A stretch of 64,000 nt of DNA from Lunularia cruciata (lineage: Eukaryota; Streptophyta; Marchantiopsida; Lunulariales; Lunulariaceae): NCBI GenBank assembly GCA_948567375.1, contig OX419762.1, forward strand, positions 10,112,001-10,176,000, read 5' to 3'. Shown one piece after another: positions 1 through 12,700 of the stretch; the first letter of the stretch is position 1; each line of letters begins with the position of its first letter. The position numbers were made by a program, and so were the translations under genes. A model generated the notes under the pieces. That model was not told the origin of the DNA and did no database searches. It worked only from the letters and a program-made list of their open reading frames with translations.

Positions 1-1396
1 AAAGGATTCAGTATGTCTAGTTTGTTACATAGTTTATGGCAAAAATAATATAGTGATGCTTAGTCTATCTAGATATGAGGTTAACAAATCCCACAAAGTT
101 AAGTCCCCCATTTTTAGAATGGTTGAGCTGCCAATATAAGATGAAGGTACATCCAATATCATGATAAGGGTTGCCAACTCTTTGGCAAGCATCACACATG
201 TGGGCATATTGGTTTGCATCTACCAAATAGAGAGGGCCACTAATATCCTACAAGATAAACCTTCCATGAAGTCAACTTACTAAAGAAGTGCTCTCTTGGT
301 TCATCCAAGTGGCATGCTTTTAATACTATAGGAACCTCCTCTGGGCTAATGCAGGACAAAAGTACTCTATTACCTCCATTTGATAAAGATCTCCTTGCAA
401 AATAGTAAAGGAAGTGTACACACATGAAATTTTTTGTGTTTGGCCCGTAGTAAGTCAACGGCTACACTTTTCATAGAGAATAGTGTGTGAATTTGAGTCA
501 TCATGGATGACTATGTAGTTTTGCTATCCCACATTTAGAAAAGATGGAAGTCTATGGAATTTGTGCTAAGGGAGAAATTGGTAGTCCGGGAATATGAGAT
601 AGGAAGTCCACATTATCATGAGACTTTCTTAGATGGTATTCCATTACAAAGAAAATGCTTGTAGGAGGAGCATACAACAAGCCAATTTTCACACACAATA
701 AGGTTTATTAATCAAATATTTGAGGGCTTCACGGTCTACATGGAAGATGAAACTATGCTCATCAAGTAGTGTCAAAATTTTGGACAACAAATATCATCTT
801 GAGATGCTCCCCTATTTAGTCGTCGGGTAGTTTCTCTTGGCCTAGTTGAATTACCTACTAGCATAGTAGATTGGGTGCTCCTCTTGCTCCTCATTTTACT
901 AATCCAGAATAGTGCACATAGTAGTGTTAGAGGTGTCTAAAGAAACATGAGAAATCAACTCCCATTTTGTGTCGCCCAAATTGAGTAGTGGCAAATTTTT
1001 GCTTTAAGGTCTTGAAAGCATTTATGCATTTGCCTGTCACACAAAGTGCACTACGATGTGTAGCAGGCCCATTAATGAAGAGGCAAGCTTTGCATACATA
1101 TGAACACATTGCTTGTAGTATCCTACTCAGCCTAAGAAACTTTGTTTCTCTTTGCAATCTTTGGTAACTCTTGAATGACCTAGATCTTCCTTGGGTCCAC
1201 AAGAGACAACAAATAAGCACTTTTGTGAATTCAAAGAGATCCCTACTTGCTTAAAAATGTGCTAAACAGCTCTTAGCATGCTAATATGGTTGCTTTGGGG
1301 ATTGTGTGCACACATATTGTTGAGATATAGCTCCATATTCTTCTTTGTTGATCAAAAGAGTTCATCATATTTGAAATGTTGCAAGAGCATTCTACA
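1..1396 (-). mobile_element. Ty3/gypsy pol remnant (reverse transcriptase tail, RNase H, integrase start)
   Basis: Read on the minus strand, the order is the end of the reverse transcriptase and its connection (about 1220-930), RNase H (about 1000-560) and the zinc-binding start of integrase (about 460-1). Recognisable pieces are a VDPRKIEVI-like stretch that opens the Ty3/gypsy connection domain, an FHVDREALKYLINKP-like RNase H block, a short RWLVLLLQ piece, and a CDACQRVG-like half of the integrase HHCC finger. The order RT-RH-IN is diagnostic of Ty3/gypsy. The copy is old, broken in many places, and runs off the left edge of the window. No LTR is visible. It is not the same family as the plus-strand element that follows the gap. 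Seen: the domain order. Inferred: the lineage. Confidence 0.72.
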
Positions 1397-1596
1397 NNNN
1401 NNNNNNNNNNNNNNNNNNNNNNNNNNNNNNNNNNNNNNNNNNNNNNNNNNNNNNNNNNNNNNNNNNNNNNNNNNNNNNNNNNNNNNNNNNNNNNNNNNNN
1501 NNNNNNNNNNNNNNNNNNNNNNNNNNNNNNNNNNNNNNNNNNNNNNNNNNNNNNNNNNNNNNNNNNNNNNNNNNNNNNNNNNNNNNNNNNNNNNNN
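1397..1596. other. assembly gap (200 N)
   Basis: Exactly 200 unknown bases. A round number like this is the usual placeholder for a scaffold gap of unknown size, so the distance between the minus-strand pol remnant on the left and the family A fragment on the right should not be trusted. Confidence 0.99.
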
Positions 1597-1689
1597 ATTC
1601 CTAATCCAAACCAGCTCTAGTTGCTTCCTTAGTCAATTGTTGGACTTTGGGTTCACCTTCACTCTTGTTGCTTGACTCCTTACTCTTAT

Positions 1690-4265
1690 GCATTGACCAT
1701 CTACTTGACAAAGGTTGTAGAATACATGGTAATTTTGGAGGACAAGAAGGCTCTCAAAGCTTTTGATGAGCTCAAGCAATCCCTTGTTGCAGGTCTAATT
1801 CTTGCTAAACTTGATTAGAGTAAGCCTTTCATCCTCTACATTGATGCTTCCAATATAGCTATAGGATGCACTCTTAGTCAATAAGACCAAGATAAGCATG
1901 ATCATCCAATAGCTTATGCTAGTAGGCGGATGGTTTCAGCAGAAAAGAACTACTCTGTCACAAAGCAAGAAGTGTTGGCAGTGATCTTTGGTCTCAAGAA
2001 GTTTAGACACTACTTGATTGGAGGGAAAGCCACCATTGTCACGGATCACAAGGCTTTGAAGTACATCTTCAACAAGCCTAGCTAGCAAGGTGGATGATAC
2101 TCTTGTTTGAGTATGACTACACCATTGAGGATAGGCCAGGAAAAAACATGCAAATGCTGATTTGTTATCTAGGGTCTACGATCATGATGGAGATGAACCA
2201 ATGGATGATTCCTTCCTGGATGAGGAGCTCATGAAAATCTCAATTACTAAAGAGATTCAAATGGAGTACAAGGAAATTGTGGACTTTGTTACAAGAGGTA
2301 ACTATCTAAAAAGGATGCATGCTAGGGAGAGGAAGGCCCTTGCAGCAAGATCTAGACCTTACACAATGGTGGAGGATATTCTTTTTCACCAAGGAGCAGA
2401 TGGTCTACTTCAAAGAGCAGTGGGTAAGGAAGAGTCTATGTTACTCATTAAGGAGTTTCATGAAGGCTTAGTGTGTGGAGTACACTATGTAGGAAAGATG
2501 AGTGCTTTCAAGATTCTAGATGCAAGTTACCATTGGAGAGGGATTTTCAATGATTGTTTTGAGTATTGCAAAACTTGTCATGTTTGTCAAGCTTTTGCTA
2601 GAAAGTCTACCTCCATTCCACCTCTTAGATCAATCCATTGCTAGGACCTTTTGAGAAGTGTGGAATTGATTTGGTAGGTCCTCTCAATAGAACCCAAAGA
2701 ACACTATCTACATCATTGTAGTTACTGATTATCTTACCAAGTGGGTTGAGGCTAGACCATTGAAGGACAATAATGAAGATGAAGTTAGGAGATTTATTTA
2801 TGAATGCATTATCACTAGGTTTGGGTGCCCTTTGGAGTTAGTTTTTGATAGAGGAGGAGATTTTATAAGAAGCAATACTACAGCCATGCTACAATATCTC
2901 TCTATCACATATAGAGTAACAACATCCTAGAAGCCAAATTCCAATGGCTTGACAAAGAGAACCAATCAGACCTTGTGCATGATGTTGGCTAAAGATGAAA
3001 AAATGGAGGGGGCTGAACATCATTGGGATAAGAGGATTCATGTAGTTTTGTGGGAGTACAGGACAACCATGAAGACTTCTATCAGATATTCTCCATTTCA
3101 AATGGTATATGGTATTTAGTCTGCCTTACCTTCACTTTGATCTTCCTACCTTCCAAAGCATTCATAGGAGATTGAAGAAAGCACAAGGAGGTGATGTAGA
3201 GAAGTCAAGGAAGGATCAACTCATGGAATTGGAAGAGGCAAGAGCAATTGCTCTGGTTTGAGTGGAACAAGCCCAAAGGAATAAAAAGAGAGCTATGACA
3301 AGAGGTAAGGCAAGAAGAAGGTGGAGCCTTTCAAAGAAGGTGATTGGGTAATGTTGTTTGATTCTGTTTGATTCAAGAGAGTGCAAAAGAAGTTTTGCCT
3401 TAGTATTTTGGACCTTTCATAGTGGAGAAGGTGTGGAGCAATAACACCTATGATCTCAAGGAGTTGGGAGGAAGACACTTTGATAAGGTTAACCATGATA
3501 AGTTGAGATGTATCATAGAAGGTAGAGAGACCTTTACTTTGAGGACAAAGTGAAAACTTAGTCCGGGGGTAAATGTAACACACATTTGTGCATGTTTGTG
3601 GTATTGTGATATTAAGCTTGATATTATAAATACTTGAGAGATATTATTTATATAGAGATAAAGGATGGTTCTACATTAGTCATGATTAGCTAAAGTTAGT
3701 CATAGCTAAGATAGAGAGGACCTTACCTTAGAGGAAGTGGAAAAGATGAGCACCACTATTTTGGATTCTAGTGTGTTGACTTGGTATTATTCCTAGGTGT
3801 TTGGCTTTGAGGAAAGAGTTGAAAACTCTTGAGCCTGCAAGCTTCTTTTTCACAAATTCTTCTATAGTTCAAGAATAACCCATGTGGAGGAATCCTTGAC
3901 TTAATGGTTGGGTCGAGATAAGATCACATGCTTAATAGAATATGCCCATGTGGATAGATATTCCTTTATATTTTTTGACTTTACTTGACTTTTAACATAG
4001 TAACTTGAATTATTATGGTAAATAGTAATTCTAGTGCATAATTATTTCACAAGTATATAAACAAGGGGTGAAGAGATACTCTAGATCCTTTCATTTGCAA
4101 CTATCTCTCTCTCATTGAGTTCTCTAGTGAGCAATGTCTTGAGTCTTGGAGTGTTAGCCTTGGAGGAGTATGATGGAGTTGGGGTTCTTTGTCTTCTTAG
4201 TCCATGGCGCACGACCATAATAGCCATTAGAGGTTTATCCTAAGTGAGAGACAGACAAGCTCATA
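1690..4265 (+). mobile_element. Ty3/gypsy family A, copy A1 (3' half: RNase H, integrase, 3' LTR)
   Basis: The plus strand encodes the end of pol of the family seen whole at 26555-34356. RNase H lies at about 1720-2180 (ending in a GK..NADLLS-like block), the integrase HHCC finger at about 2440-2600 (CKTCHVCQAFARKST), then the integrase core and C-terminal region to about 3530. A purine-rich GTCCGGGGGTAAA tract follows and then a 3' LTR at 3574-4265. The 5' half is missing or lies beyond the gap. The element is broken with a moderate number of breaks. Its LTR faces the LTR of copy A2 across a 70 bp spacer. Confidence 0.88.
3574..4265 (+). repeat. 3' LTR of family A copy A1
   Basis: This 692 bp LTR begins TGTAACAC and ends GCTCATA, matching TGTAACAC...GCTCACA in the other copies. 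It carries the family features: a TATATAAA-like promoter box near 4055, CT-rich sequence after it, and the GGAGGAGTATGATGG block near the 3' end. Confidence 0.9.
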
Positions 4266-4335
4266 GACCTTCTTTATAATTGCTTGCAGTTATTTTTGTG
4301 ATGAATCCTAGAAAACTCAAGTTCTAGTTTTGTGT

Positions 4336-5025
4336 TGTGAGCCGGCCTGTCTCTCACTTAGGATGAACATCTGATGGCTATTATGGTAGCGCACCATGTA
4401 CTAAGAAGGCAAGGAACCCCAACTCCATCATACTCCTCCAAGGCTAACACTCCAAGACTTGAGACATTGCTCACTAGAGAACTCTATGAGAGAGATAGTT
4501 GCAAATGAAAGGATGATGAGTACCTCCTCACCCCTTGTTTAATACACTTGTGAAATAAGTACATACCAAAGTTACTAATTACTATAGTAACTCAAGTTAC
4601 TAGACTAAAAGTCAAGTAAAGTCAAAAAGTATAAAGGAATATCCATTCACATGGGTATATTCCACTAGCATGTGATCTTATCTTGACCCAACCACTAAGT
4701 CAAGGATTCCTTCACATGGGCTATCCTTAGACTATAGAAGAATCCAAAACAAAAAGGCTTGTGGGCCCAAGAGTTCTCAACTCTTTCCTCAAAGCCAAAC
4801 ACTTAAAAATAATACCAAGTCAACATACTAGAATCCAAAATAGTGGTGCTCATCTTTTTCACTTCCTCTAAAGTAAGGTCTCCTTTATCTTAGCTATGAC
4901 TAACTTTAGCTAATCATGACTAATGTAGAACTCTCCTTTATCTCTATATAAATAATATCTCTCAATTACTTGTAATACCAAGTTAAATATCACAATACCA
5001 CACACATGCACAAATGGGTGTTACA
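4336..5025 (-). repeat. 3' LTR of family A copy A2
   Basis: On the minus strand it begins TGTAACACCC and ends GGCTCACA (690 bp). The purine tract GGGGGTAAA lies just before it, at about 5026-5035 in plus coordinates, as expected next to a 3' LTR. Confidence 0.92.
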
Positions 5026-7711
5026 TTTACCCCCAGACTAAGTTTTCACTTTGTCCTCAAAGTGAAGGTCTATCTACTTTTATGATATATCTTCAACTTA
5101 TTATGGTTAATCATATCAAAGTGTCTTACTCCCAACTCCTTGAGAGCAAAGGTGTAATTGCCCCACACCTTCTCCACTATGAAAGGTCCAAAGTACTTAG
5201 CCAAAAACTTCTTTTGCACTCTCTTGAATCAAATAGAATCAAACAATATTACCCAATCACCTTCTCTAAAAGGCTCCATCTTCTTCTTACCTTGCCTCTT
5301 GTCATAACTCTCCTTTTGTTTCCTTTGGGCTTGCTCCACTTGAACCATAGCAATTGCTCTTGCCTCTTCTAACTCCATGAGTTGTTCCTTCCTTGACTTC
5401 TCTACATCACCTCATTGTGCTTTCTTCAATCTCCTATGAATACCTTGGAAGGTAGGAAGATCAAAGTGAATAGGTAGGTCTGCTTCAATTTCAATTGGTA
5501 CTCCATTGGAACCTCTTGAGTGACTGAGATTGTCATGAGCTCCTCATCTGGGAAGGAATCATCCACTGGCTGATCTCCATCATGATCATAGGCTCTAGAT
5601 AACAAATCAACATTTCCATGTTTCTTTCCTGGCCTATCCTCAATGGTGTAGTCATACTCAGACAAGAGTATCATCCACCTTGCTAGTCTCCCTTCAACAT
5701 TAGGCTTTTTGAGGATGTAATTCAAAACCTTGTGATCCATGAAAATGGTGGCTTTCCCTCCAATCAAGTAGCATCTAAACTTCTTGAGACCAAAGATCAT
5801 TGCCAACCCTTCTCTCTCCGTGACAGAGTAGTTCTTTTCTATTGAAACCATTTTCCTACTAGCATAAGCTATTGGATGATCATACCCATCTTGGTCTAAT
5901 TGACTAAGAGTGCATCCTATAGCTACATTAGAAGCATCAGTGTAGAGGATGAAAGGCTTACTCCAATCAGGCTTAGCAAGAATTGGAGCTACAACAAGGG
6001 ATTGCTTGAGCTCCTCAAAAGCTTTGAGAGCCTTCTTGTCCTCCAAAATCACCATGTAATCTACACCCTTCTTTAAGTAGATGGTCAATGCATAAGCCTT
6101 TTTGGAAAATGAGAAGATGAACCTCCTATAGTACCCAACCATCTCCAAGAATTGGCATAACTTTGTCAAGCTTGAAGGGAATGGAAGGTCTGAGATTTTC
6201 CTCACCTTCTCAAGATCAATTGCTATTCCATCCTTGGAGATGATGTGCCCCAAAAGTAGACCTTCTTCACATCAAAAAATTCACTTCTTTGGGTTGAGTG
6301 ATGCATTTGCCTCATCCAAGCATTGCAAGACCTTGATTAGGTGCTCAAAGTGCTCCTCCTTGCTCCCATAGACACAAAAGGCATCAATGAAATCTCTCAC
6401 AAATTTCCCAATGAAAGGTTCAAATACCTTGTTCATGAACCGTTGGAATGTGGCTGGAGCATTGCAAAGCCCAAAAGGCATGACCTTGAAAGCATAAGTT
6501 CCCCAAGGTGTGGTGAACATCATGAGTTGTTGATGCTCTAGTGCAATCTTGATTTGGTTATATCCACTATAACCATCTCCAAAACTATACCTTTGGATGT
6601 AGCCTCTTCCTCCATAACCAAAACAACAATTTCTATCATTGAAATTGTTGGCTGGTTGGCCTCCTCTATATGGAAAGTTTCTAAAAATCCTAGGCCCTCT
6701 CCCTAATTCTGATCCACCTCTCTCTTCTCCTATAGTTGTACCACATTGATTTTGAGATCTACAAGTCGTTGTGTGATGGTTTGAAGTGGATCCTTTGGTG
6801 GAAGTGCAAGAACTGGAGCAACTACTACTTGTGGTGCAACCCTTGCCACCAAAGCATCATAAATTCCACCATATTTGTAGCATTGAGGAGAATGCACAAC
6901 CTCCTTCACCACCAAATCACTCTCATCCTCTTCCAAACTCTCCTCTAAACGAATTGCAATCTTGATAGCTTCAACCTAGAAGAAGGTTTCTCATATCTCA
7001 CCTTGCTTCTAATTTGTGGTATCAACCCCCCCACAATATTCTTGGTGAGCATGGCTCTTATGCCAATCATAGTAGTCTCCACATCATCCCCATCCTTCCT
7101 CAACATTATGCAAAATCTGGACTCTAACTTTTCCACTCTTTCCACATAAACTCCCACTTTCTCTCCATCTCCTTGTCTGAGAAAGGTAACCTCACTCATC
7201 AATCTCTCATAACTCTCATCTGGGAGAAAGTTCTCAATGAGTGTTGAAGTCAAACTCTCCCAAGACTCTTCTTCCCCATCTCTCCTCTCTCTCTTTTGGT
7301 ATTCTGATTCATACCATGTAAGTGCTGCATCCTCAAAGAAATCTGGTAATCATGAGGCCCACTCATTCTTCCTCCTCTCATTGTTTCCTATGCAAGCTCT
7401 CTTGAAGTCTCTCACTAAGGCCTCCACATCTTCTCCATCCTTGCCAAAGAAAACCGGAGGTTTCCTCATCTTAACCCCTCACTATCTTTCTTTTCTCTCA
7501 AAACTTTTTTCTTCTTTTTCTCTTTTCTTTTCTTTCACCCATAACTAACAGAGTATATATATGACTAACATCATCTGAGAATAATCCACTCTAGGGAACA
7601 CAAAAGGTTCAGGTTGCTCCAAGATCTCTATAGCGACATCAAATCCTAGAGTGCATATTAATGTAACTCTCATGGATAGTTTATCCATAAGTTGAAATAT
7701 TATCCTCATCA

Positions 7712-8161
7712 CTAATCTTGAGAACTAGCTGATGAAGGTGGTAGTATTTTTGTAGTTGTACTAAGACTCTCTCCAAGATCCTTCACCAAAGTCTCCAAAA
7801 GTGCTTTTACTCCACTACACTCATGTCCTTTTGGAAGTACTTCCACTCCACAAACCTCACACAACTCCTTGGTCTTAGATCTTCTCCCTCCCAATCTTGG
7901 TGAAGAAGGTCTAACATGCAAACCCAAGTCAAGTAAGCCTCTCTTTTCCCTCAATCTCTTGCTCTCAAAGGTCAATGGACATGAACTTGCCTTATGCCCC
8001 TTCTCTCCACATAGAAAGCACTTAGACTCACTCTTTCCTCCAAGTGGCATAGCTTTTTGGATCCTCTCAACACTCTCTTCAAATTCTATTGTAAACTCTC
8101 TTTCCCTCAAATCCACCCCTAAAATCACCTCAAACCCTTTGTGAACCTTGCATAGTCTCAA
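7712..8161 (-). mobile_element. leader reading frame of family A copy A2, two zinc-binding motifs
   Basis: An open stretch of 149 codons between the 5' LTR and gag. It contains CFLCGEKGHKASSCP (CX2CX4HX4C, a retroviral-type zinc knuckle) and CEVCGVEVLPKGHEC (CX2CX8HXC), both kept as in copy A3. The protein is about 92% identical to the A3 version by eye (12 differences in 149). The first codon of the open stretch is TTG, so the natural start is not settled. I do not recognise the family; by position it resembles the extra 5' ORF known from Ogre/Tat elements, but I see no sequence evidence of homology. Confidence 0.7.
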
Positions 8162-9022
8162 GTTTCACTCTTGATGACCCTCCATGTTCCCAAGATGAAT
8201 CTAAACACTCAAACATGCTTTTTGTTGCCCTCAAACTCTTCATGCATGAGATCTAAACTATGCAGAATTGACCCCTCCTCACAATTTCACTCAAATCTCC
8301 CAACCAGTATCTCACAGTCCTCTAAGATTTTGCATAATTGATCCCAACTCCAGGACGTCCCTCCTTGCCAAATTTAAGATCTTTTCATCAAGCCATTTGG
8401 CCTAGACACCTTTCTATTTAGCATACATATTTCAGATTTGGTCTGAAAATCACCTCCCTCACTTCAAAACTCCTAACTCACTGCTTTAAATTGATCTCTC
8501 TCTAATTTTTGTGTCAGAAGGTAATATATAATGTACTAAATTTTCTTGGATAATTTCACAAAAATCCACTAGAAAATGAAGAAATGACAGACTCTATATA
8601 ATTTTCCAGAGAGCATGCAATTGCGGGAGCAGTTTACCCTATCAACTTTCAAAATTTCTAGCCCAATGTGCATAATAGCTCTCACAATAATTCTGAGTGT
8701 ATTAACTGAAGGACAACCCAAGCTATCATGTGTATAAATTTCAAGTTCAGATCTAATACTTGAGATTTTGCCCAAAATCACCTTAATCTCCAAAATCTGC
8801 AATCCACCTCACACAATCTCTCCAAATCCTCTCATGTGTACAAGATGTACAAAATCACTTCAAAGACATCATAATGAACTATAGGGTATACAAATGGATC
8901 TTGGTTCTCTAACATAAGTTAAGCCCTTTACTCTCCTAATGTTCTCTCCAAGTGAGCTCTCATAGCCTCCTTCTGCTTAATGTAAAATTGAACACGGAAC
9001 ATTATCTTGCCTTCTAGAGAGG

Positions 9023-9039
9023 TCCCGGCAGCAGAACCA
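9023..9039 (-). promoter_or_regulatory. primer binding site, tRNA-Asp-like (A2)
   Basis: On the minus strand, four bases after the LTR end GCTCACA, the sequence TGGTTCTGCTGCCGGGA resembles TGGCGCCGTTGCCGGGGA, the complement of the 3' end of plant tRNA-Asp used by many plant Ty3/gypsy elements. The match is imperfect. The position relative to the LTR is right. Confidence 0.55.
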
Positions 9040-9043
9040 AAAA

Positions 9044-9728
9044 TGTGAGCCGGCCTGTCTCACTCAGAATGAACCTCTGATGGCTATTATAGTAGCGCAC
9101 CATGGACTAAGAAGGCAAGGAATCCCAACTCTATCATACTCCTCCAAGGCTAACACTCCAAGACTCAAGACATTGCTCACTAGAGAACTCTATGAGAGAG
9201 ATACAAATGAAAGAATGATGAGTACCTCCTCACCCCTTTTTTAATACACTTGTGAAATAGTTACGTACCAAAGTTACTAATTATTATAGTAACTCAAGTT
9301 ACTAGACTAAAAGTCAAGTAAAGTCAAAAAGTATAAAGGAATATCCATTCACATGGGCATATTCCACTAGCATGTGATCTTATCTTGACCCAACCACTAA
9401 GTCAAGGATTCCTTCACATGGGCTATCCTTAGACTTTAGAAGAATCCAAAACAAAAAGGCTTGTGGGCCCAAGAGTTCTCAATTCTTTCCTCAAAAGCCA
9501 AACACTTAGGAATAATACCAAATCAACATACTAGAATCCAAAATAGTGGTGCTCATCTTTTTCACTTCCTCTAAAGTAAGGTCTCCTTTATCTTAGCTAT
9601 GACTAATTTTAGCTAATCATGACTAATATAGAACCATTCTTTATCTCTATATAAATAATATCTCTCAATTACTTGTAATACCAAGCTAAATATCACACTA
9701 TCACACACATGCACAAATGGGTGTTACA
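9044..9728 (-). repeat. 5' LTR of family A copy A2
   Basis: 685 bp, TGTAACACCC to GGCTCACA on the minus strand. It is followed in element order by the primer site and the family A leader. Confidence 0.92.
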
Positions 9729-12700
9729 GTGCAAGGAAAGTGTGGTACCCACATTTTTTGTTTCGGGTTGTTTTGTTAAAGTTTTGAAGAAGTGCAGTGG
9801 TAAAGCCAAAGAAGCCTAAACGGAGAAGAAATCTGAAGAATCGTATGTCTGGCATAAATCCCAAGTTGACCTTGGGTTGGACAAGAGAAAATGCAAAGAC
9901 GAGGACTTTGTATTGGGTAGCGCTACTTGATCCAAAGACCCTATAACAAACTTCTTTAGGGTCTACCAATCAAGAAAGTATGCGGGAAGAAAGTAACTAC
10001 CTTGGGACCAAGAGGTTCTTGATAGTGATAGGAAACGACTTCATAGAATTGGTGAGTAACATTGAGCAGTGACTGAAGAATGACCAATCAGCAGAGGACA
10101 ATAAAATTGAGATTTCCACAAGGAAGTGCTGCAATGTCCACACGCTACCCTATTCCTATTCAGAGTCAACCCAAAGGAATGCAAATTTTGAATATGCAAG
10201 AAGAGTGGGTTAGAATCTCAGGTACAATCTTTCAGAAGAAGAGAGCGAGGAAACACACAATGGCTCCAAAAGTGAGCAAGCAGAGTGCAATGAAGGGACT
10301 TGCAATGTGTAGATTAGATGTGATGGCAAGGATCAAGGTCTTATTGAGACTTCACATCACTTTTTTGGGTTGAAACTAGAATTTTAGTTTTCCAAGTTTC
10401 ATGGTAAAGATCACCATGAATGATTGCAAGGATGGGCCAAAGCATGAAGGGAAGAGAGGGAATCTGGCTTGGTAGACAAAGTCGGATTAGAGATAAGTCT
10501 TGGGTAGAGAAGCAGGAGAGGTAGGAAGTACCATCTTCTATTGGAAGTGTGATGCATCAAAAGAAATTGCCGAGGTTAGGAATTCTTTTAATTGACCGTG
10601 CACCAAGAATGGGTATAAGGTGGATAGTTTTAGAGACCTAGTGCAGGGAGGGATTGTAAGCACAATGATGGAAATGTTCAAGCCTAAGCAAACCACCTAT
10701 GTCACAATGTAGCAAGCAATCTTCTTTCATCATATGTTTGCAAGAGAAGTAGTGGATTGGGCAAAGTGTTTGCACCAACGGGTGGGACAGATGATTACGG
10801 GTTGGATAATGGATATCCAACCACACTACTTTGTAATCTTTGTAGCTCACTTCTACTTCACTTCGGGCTGAATTTTCTGACTTTGGAGGAGAGAAATAGA
10901 ATGTGGTTGCACTTTGATCCAGATTTATACAAGGAGGCGGATCCTGATGAACGGTATTACATGCAATGGTTTTGAGAGGAGGATGAGTATTACAAGAAGA
11001 TTGGAAAGGAGAGGATTGTAGCAGTCAACCTCCCTTGGCCAAGAAAGAGAGATAAACCCAAAGGATGCATTGCATTAGTACAACCGCAAAAGATGCTAAA
11101 GCCTAATCCAAAGGCAGTGTTGGTGAGGTAAAGGAATTGACTCTAGAGGAGAAGGAATCAAAAGGAGAAACGGAGTCAAATGGAGAAGCCTTGGGAGAAG
11201 AAGAAGAGCTCACACTATGAAGTGAGGAGTTGAGTAGTGGCATTGAAGGTGAGGCTGAAATTCAGCAAACAAGAGGAAGAATCGTGGAAGTAGAGAAGAC
11301 AAGTCCGAAGGTGTCCACCATTGAGCAAGGACATGAGAAGGAAGAAGAAGGTGTCTTGGTGTGTCCAAGAGGTGCCAAGGATAAGAGAAGTGTTCAAGTA
11401 GTCAATGTCAGATCTAGTAAGGTTACAACCAAGGAGGAAGAGAGCTTGGATGAAGAAACATTGAAGATACAAAGATCACATCTTTGGGGTAAGGTGCCAA
11501 TGGAAGAGTTACCTGAAGAGGGCAAAGATGTCAGGGCTGATGATAAGCAGTATGATGGAGTGGAATATCTATCAAAGGTAGTATGTCCCTTGTTGGTGTT
11601 TCTATAGCAAAAGAAATTGGAGATGGCAAGTGCTAACCTGGATATGAAGGACAAGTTAGTAGTCATAACAAAGTGGAGTCCGGAGACCTTGCTGTTGAGA
11701 AGTAAGCTAATGTGAGTGGAAATGGAAGCCAAAGAACTTTGGGTGGAGTAAATTCTTTGGAGTAAGCACTCAAAAGCAATGAGGGAGGATTTGGTGAAGT
11801 GGTGGGAGGGAGTAAAGGAGAAGACAACATTGGTCAACATGCTAAAAAGTGAAATTGTTGATGCACAAGTAGAGCTAATACATGTAGCAGTGTTTGAAGG
11901 CAAGTGTAGCAGTGATGGAGCAAGAACTCAAGAGTCTAAGGAAGAAGGCAGCTGATAAAGATCAAGCCTAGCAGCAGGAATTAATAGAGCGTAGTTGAGA
12001 GGAAGAATGATTGTGAGAATTGTTGAGAGTAGCGGAAGATCAACTCTTGTTGAATCAACAAGAGAAGGAGGCAATGAAAGCAAAATTTGAGGATGAGTTC
12101 AGATGTATCACAATGAGCTGAAAGAGGGGAGAAAGAAGGAGAAGGTAGAGTTGGTGGTAGAGTCTGATGTTGTAGGAGCAGTGGTAAACAAGATGAAGGT
12201 GCTGCTTAGCACTAAACTTGAAGGGAAGTTGGAAGAAGCCAGACTGCACAAGTTAAAGCTGCTGGTGCAGGAGACGAGGAAGAGGAAGGTGAAGGACACA
12301 AACTTGAACAATCTGTTGATTCATCTATGAGATCATGTAGATAAGTAGATGTTAGAAGTAGGAGATAATGTCTGTCTCAGATTAAATCTTGTTAGAACAA
12401 ACTTGGATAGACTTCATAGTGAGGTAAAATTAGCAAGGAAGTCTGAAGTAGCAAAAGTAGGAGTACAAGTGTCTTTGGATGAGTTACTTGAGACAGCAGA
12501 AAGGAATGGGTTAGCAGATAATGATATAGATAGAGCAAATACCAATGCAATTGTAGTTCATAGTGAAGAAATAGTAGAAATAGAAGAGTTAGGATTGGAA
12601 TTAGGTAGACCCAAAGAAGGAGAAATACTTGAAGGAACATCGGGTTTGGAAGCCAAAGTCAAGGTTGACATTGGATTGGATTAGTAATAAATTTGAGATT

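Larger units (their letters stand above)
4336..9728 (-). mobile_element. Ty3/gypsy family A, copy A2 (both LTRs)
   Basis: An element on the minus strand with its 5' LTR at 9044-9728 and 3' LTR at 4336-5025. Between them, in element order, are the primer site (9039-9023), the leader with two small reading frames (about 9010-7712), gag from about 7470 down to its zinc knuckle near 6600, then reverse transcriptase, RNase H (about 6540-5560) and the end of integrase (about 5450-5040). It is broken, with several breaks, and is shorter than A3 although both termini are kept. Comparing the two LTRs by eye gives roughly 25-30 differences over 690 bp, so it is clearly older than A3. I see no convincing target-site duplication. 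Confidence 0.92.

Noticed and set aside
1278-1675. Open stretches running through the N block
   Set aside because: They exist only because unknown bases do not produce stops; they straddle an assembly gap.
4331-4335. Target-site duplication for A2 (TGTGT against GTGCA after 9728)
   Set aside because: Only three bases can be matched by shifting, which is not better than chance.
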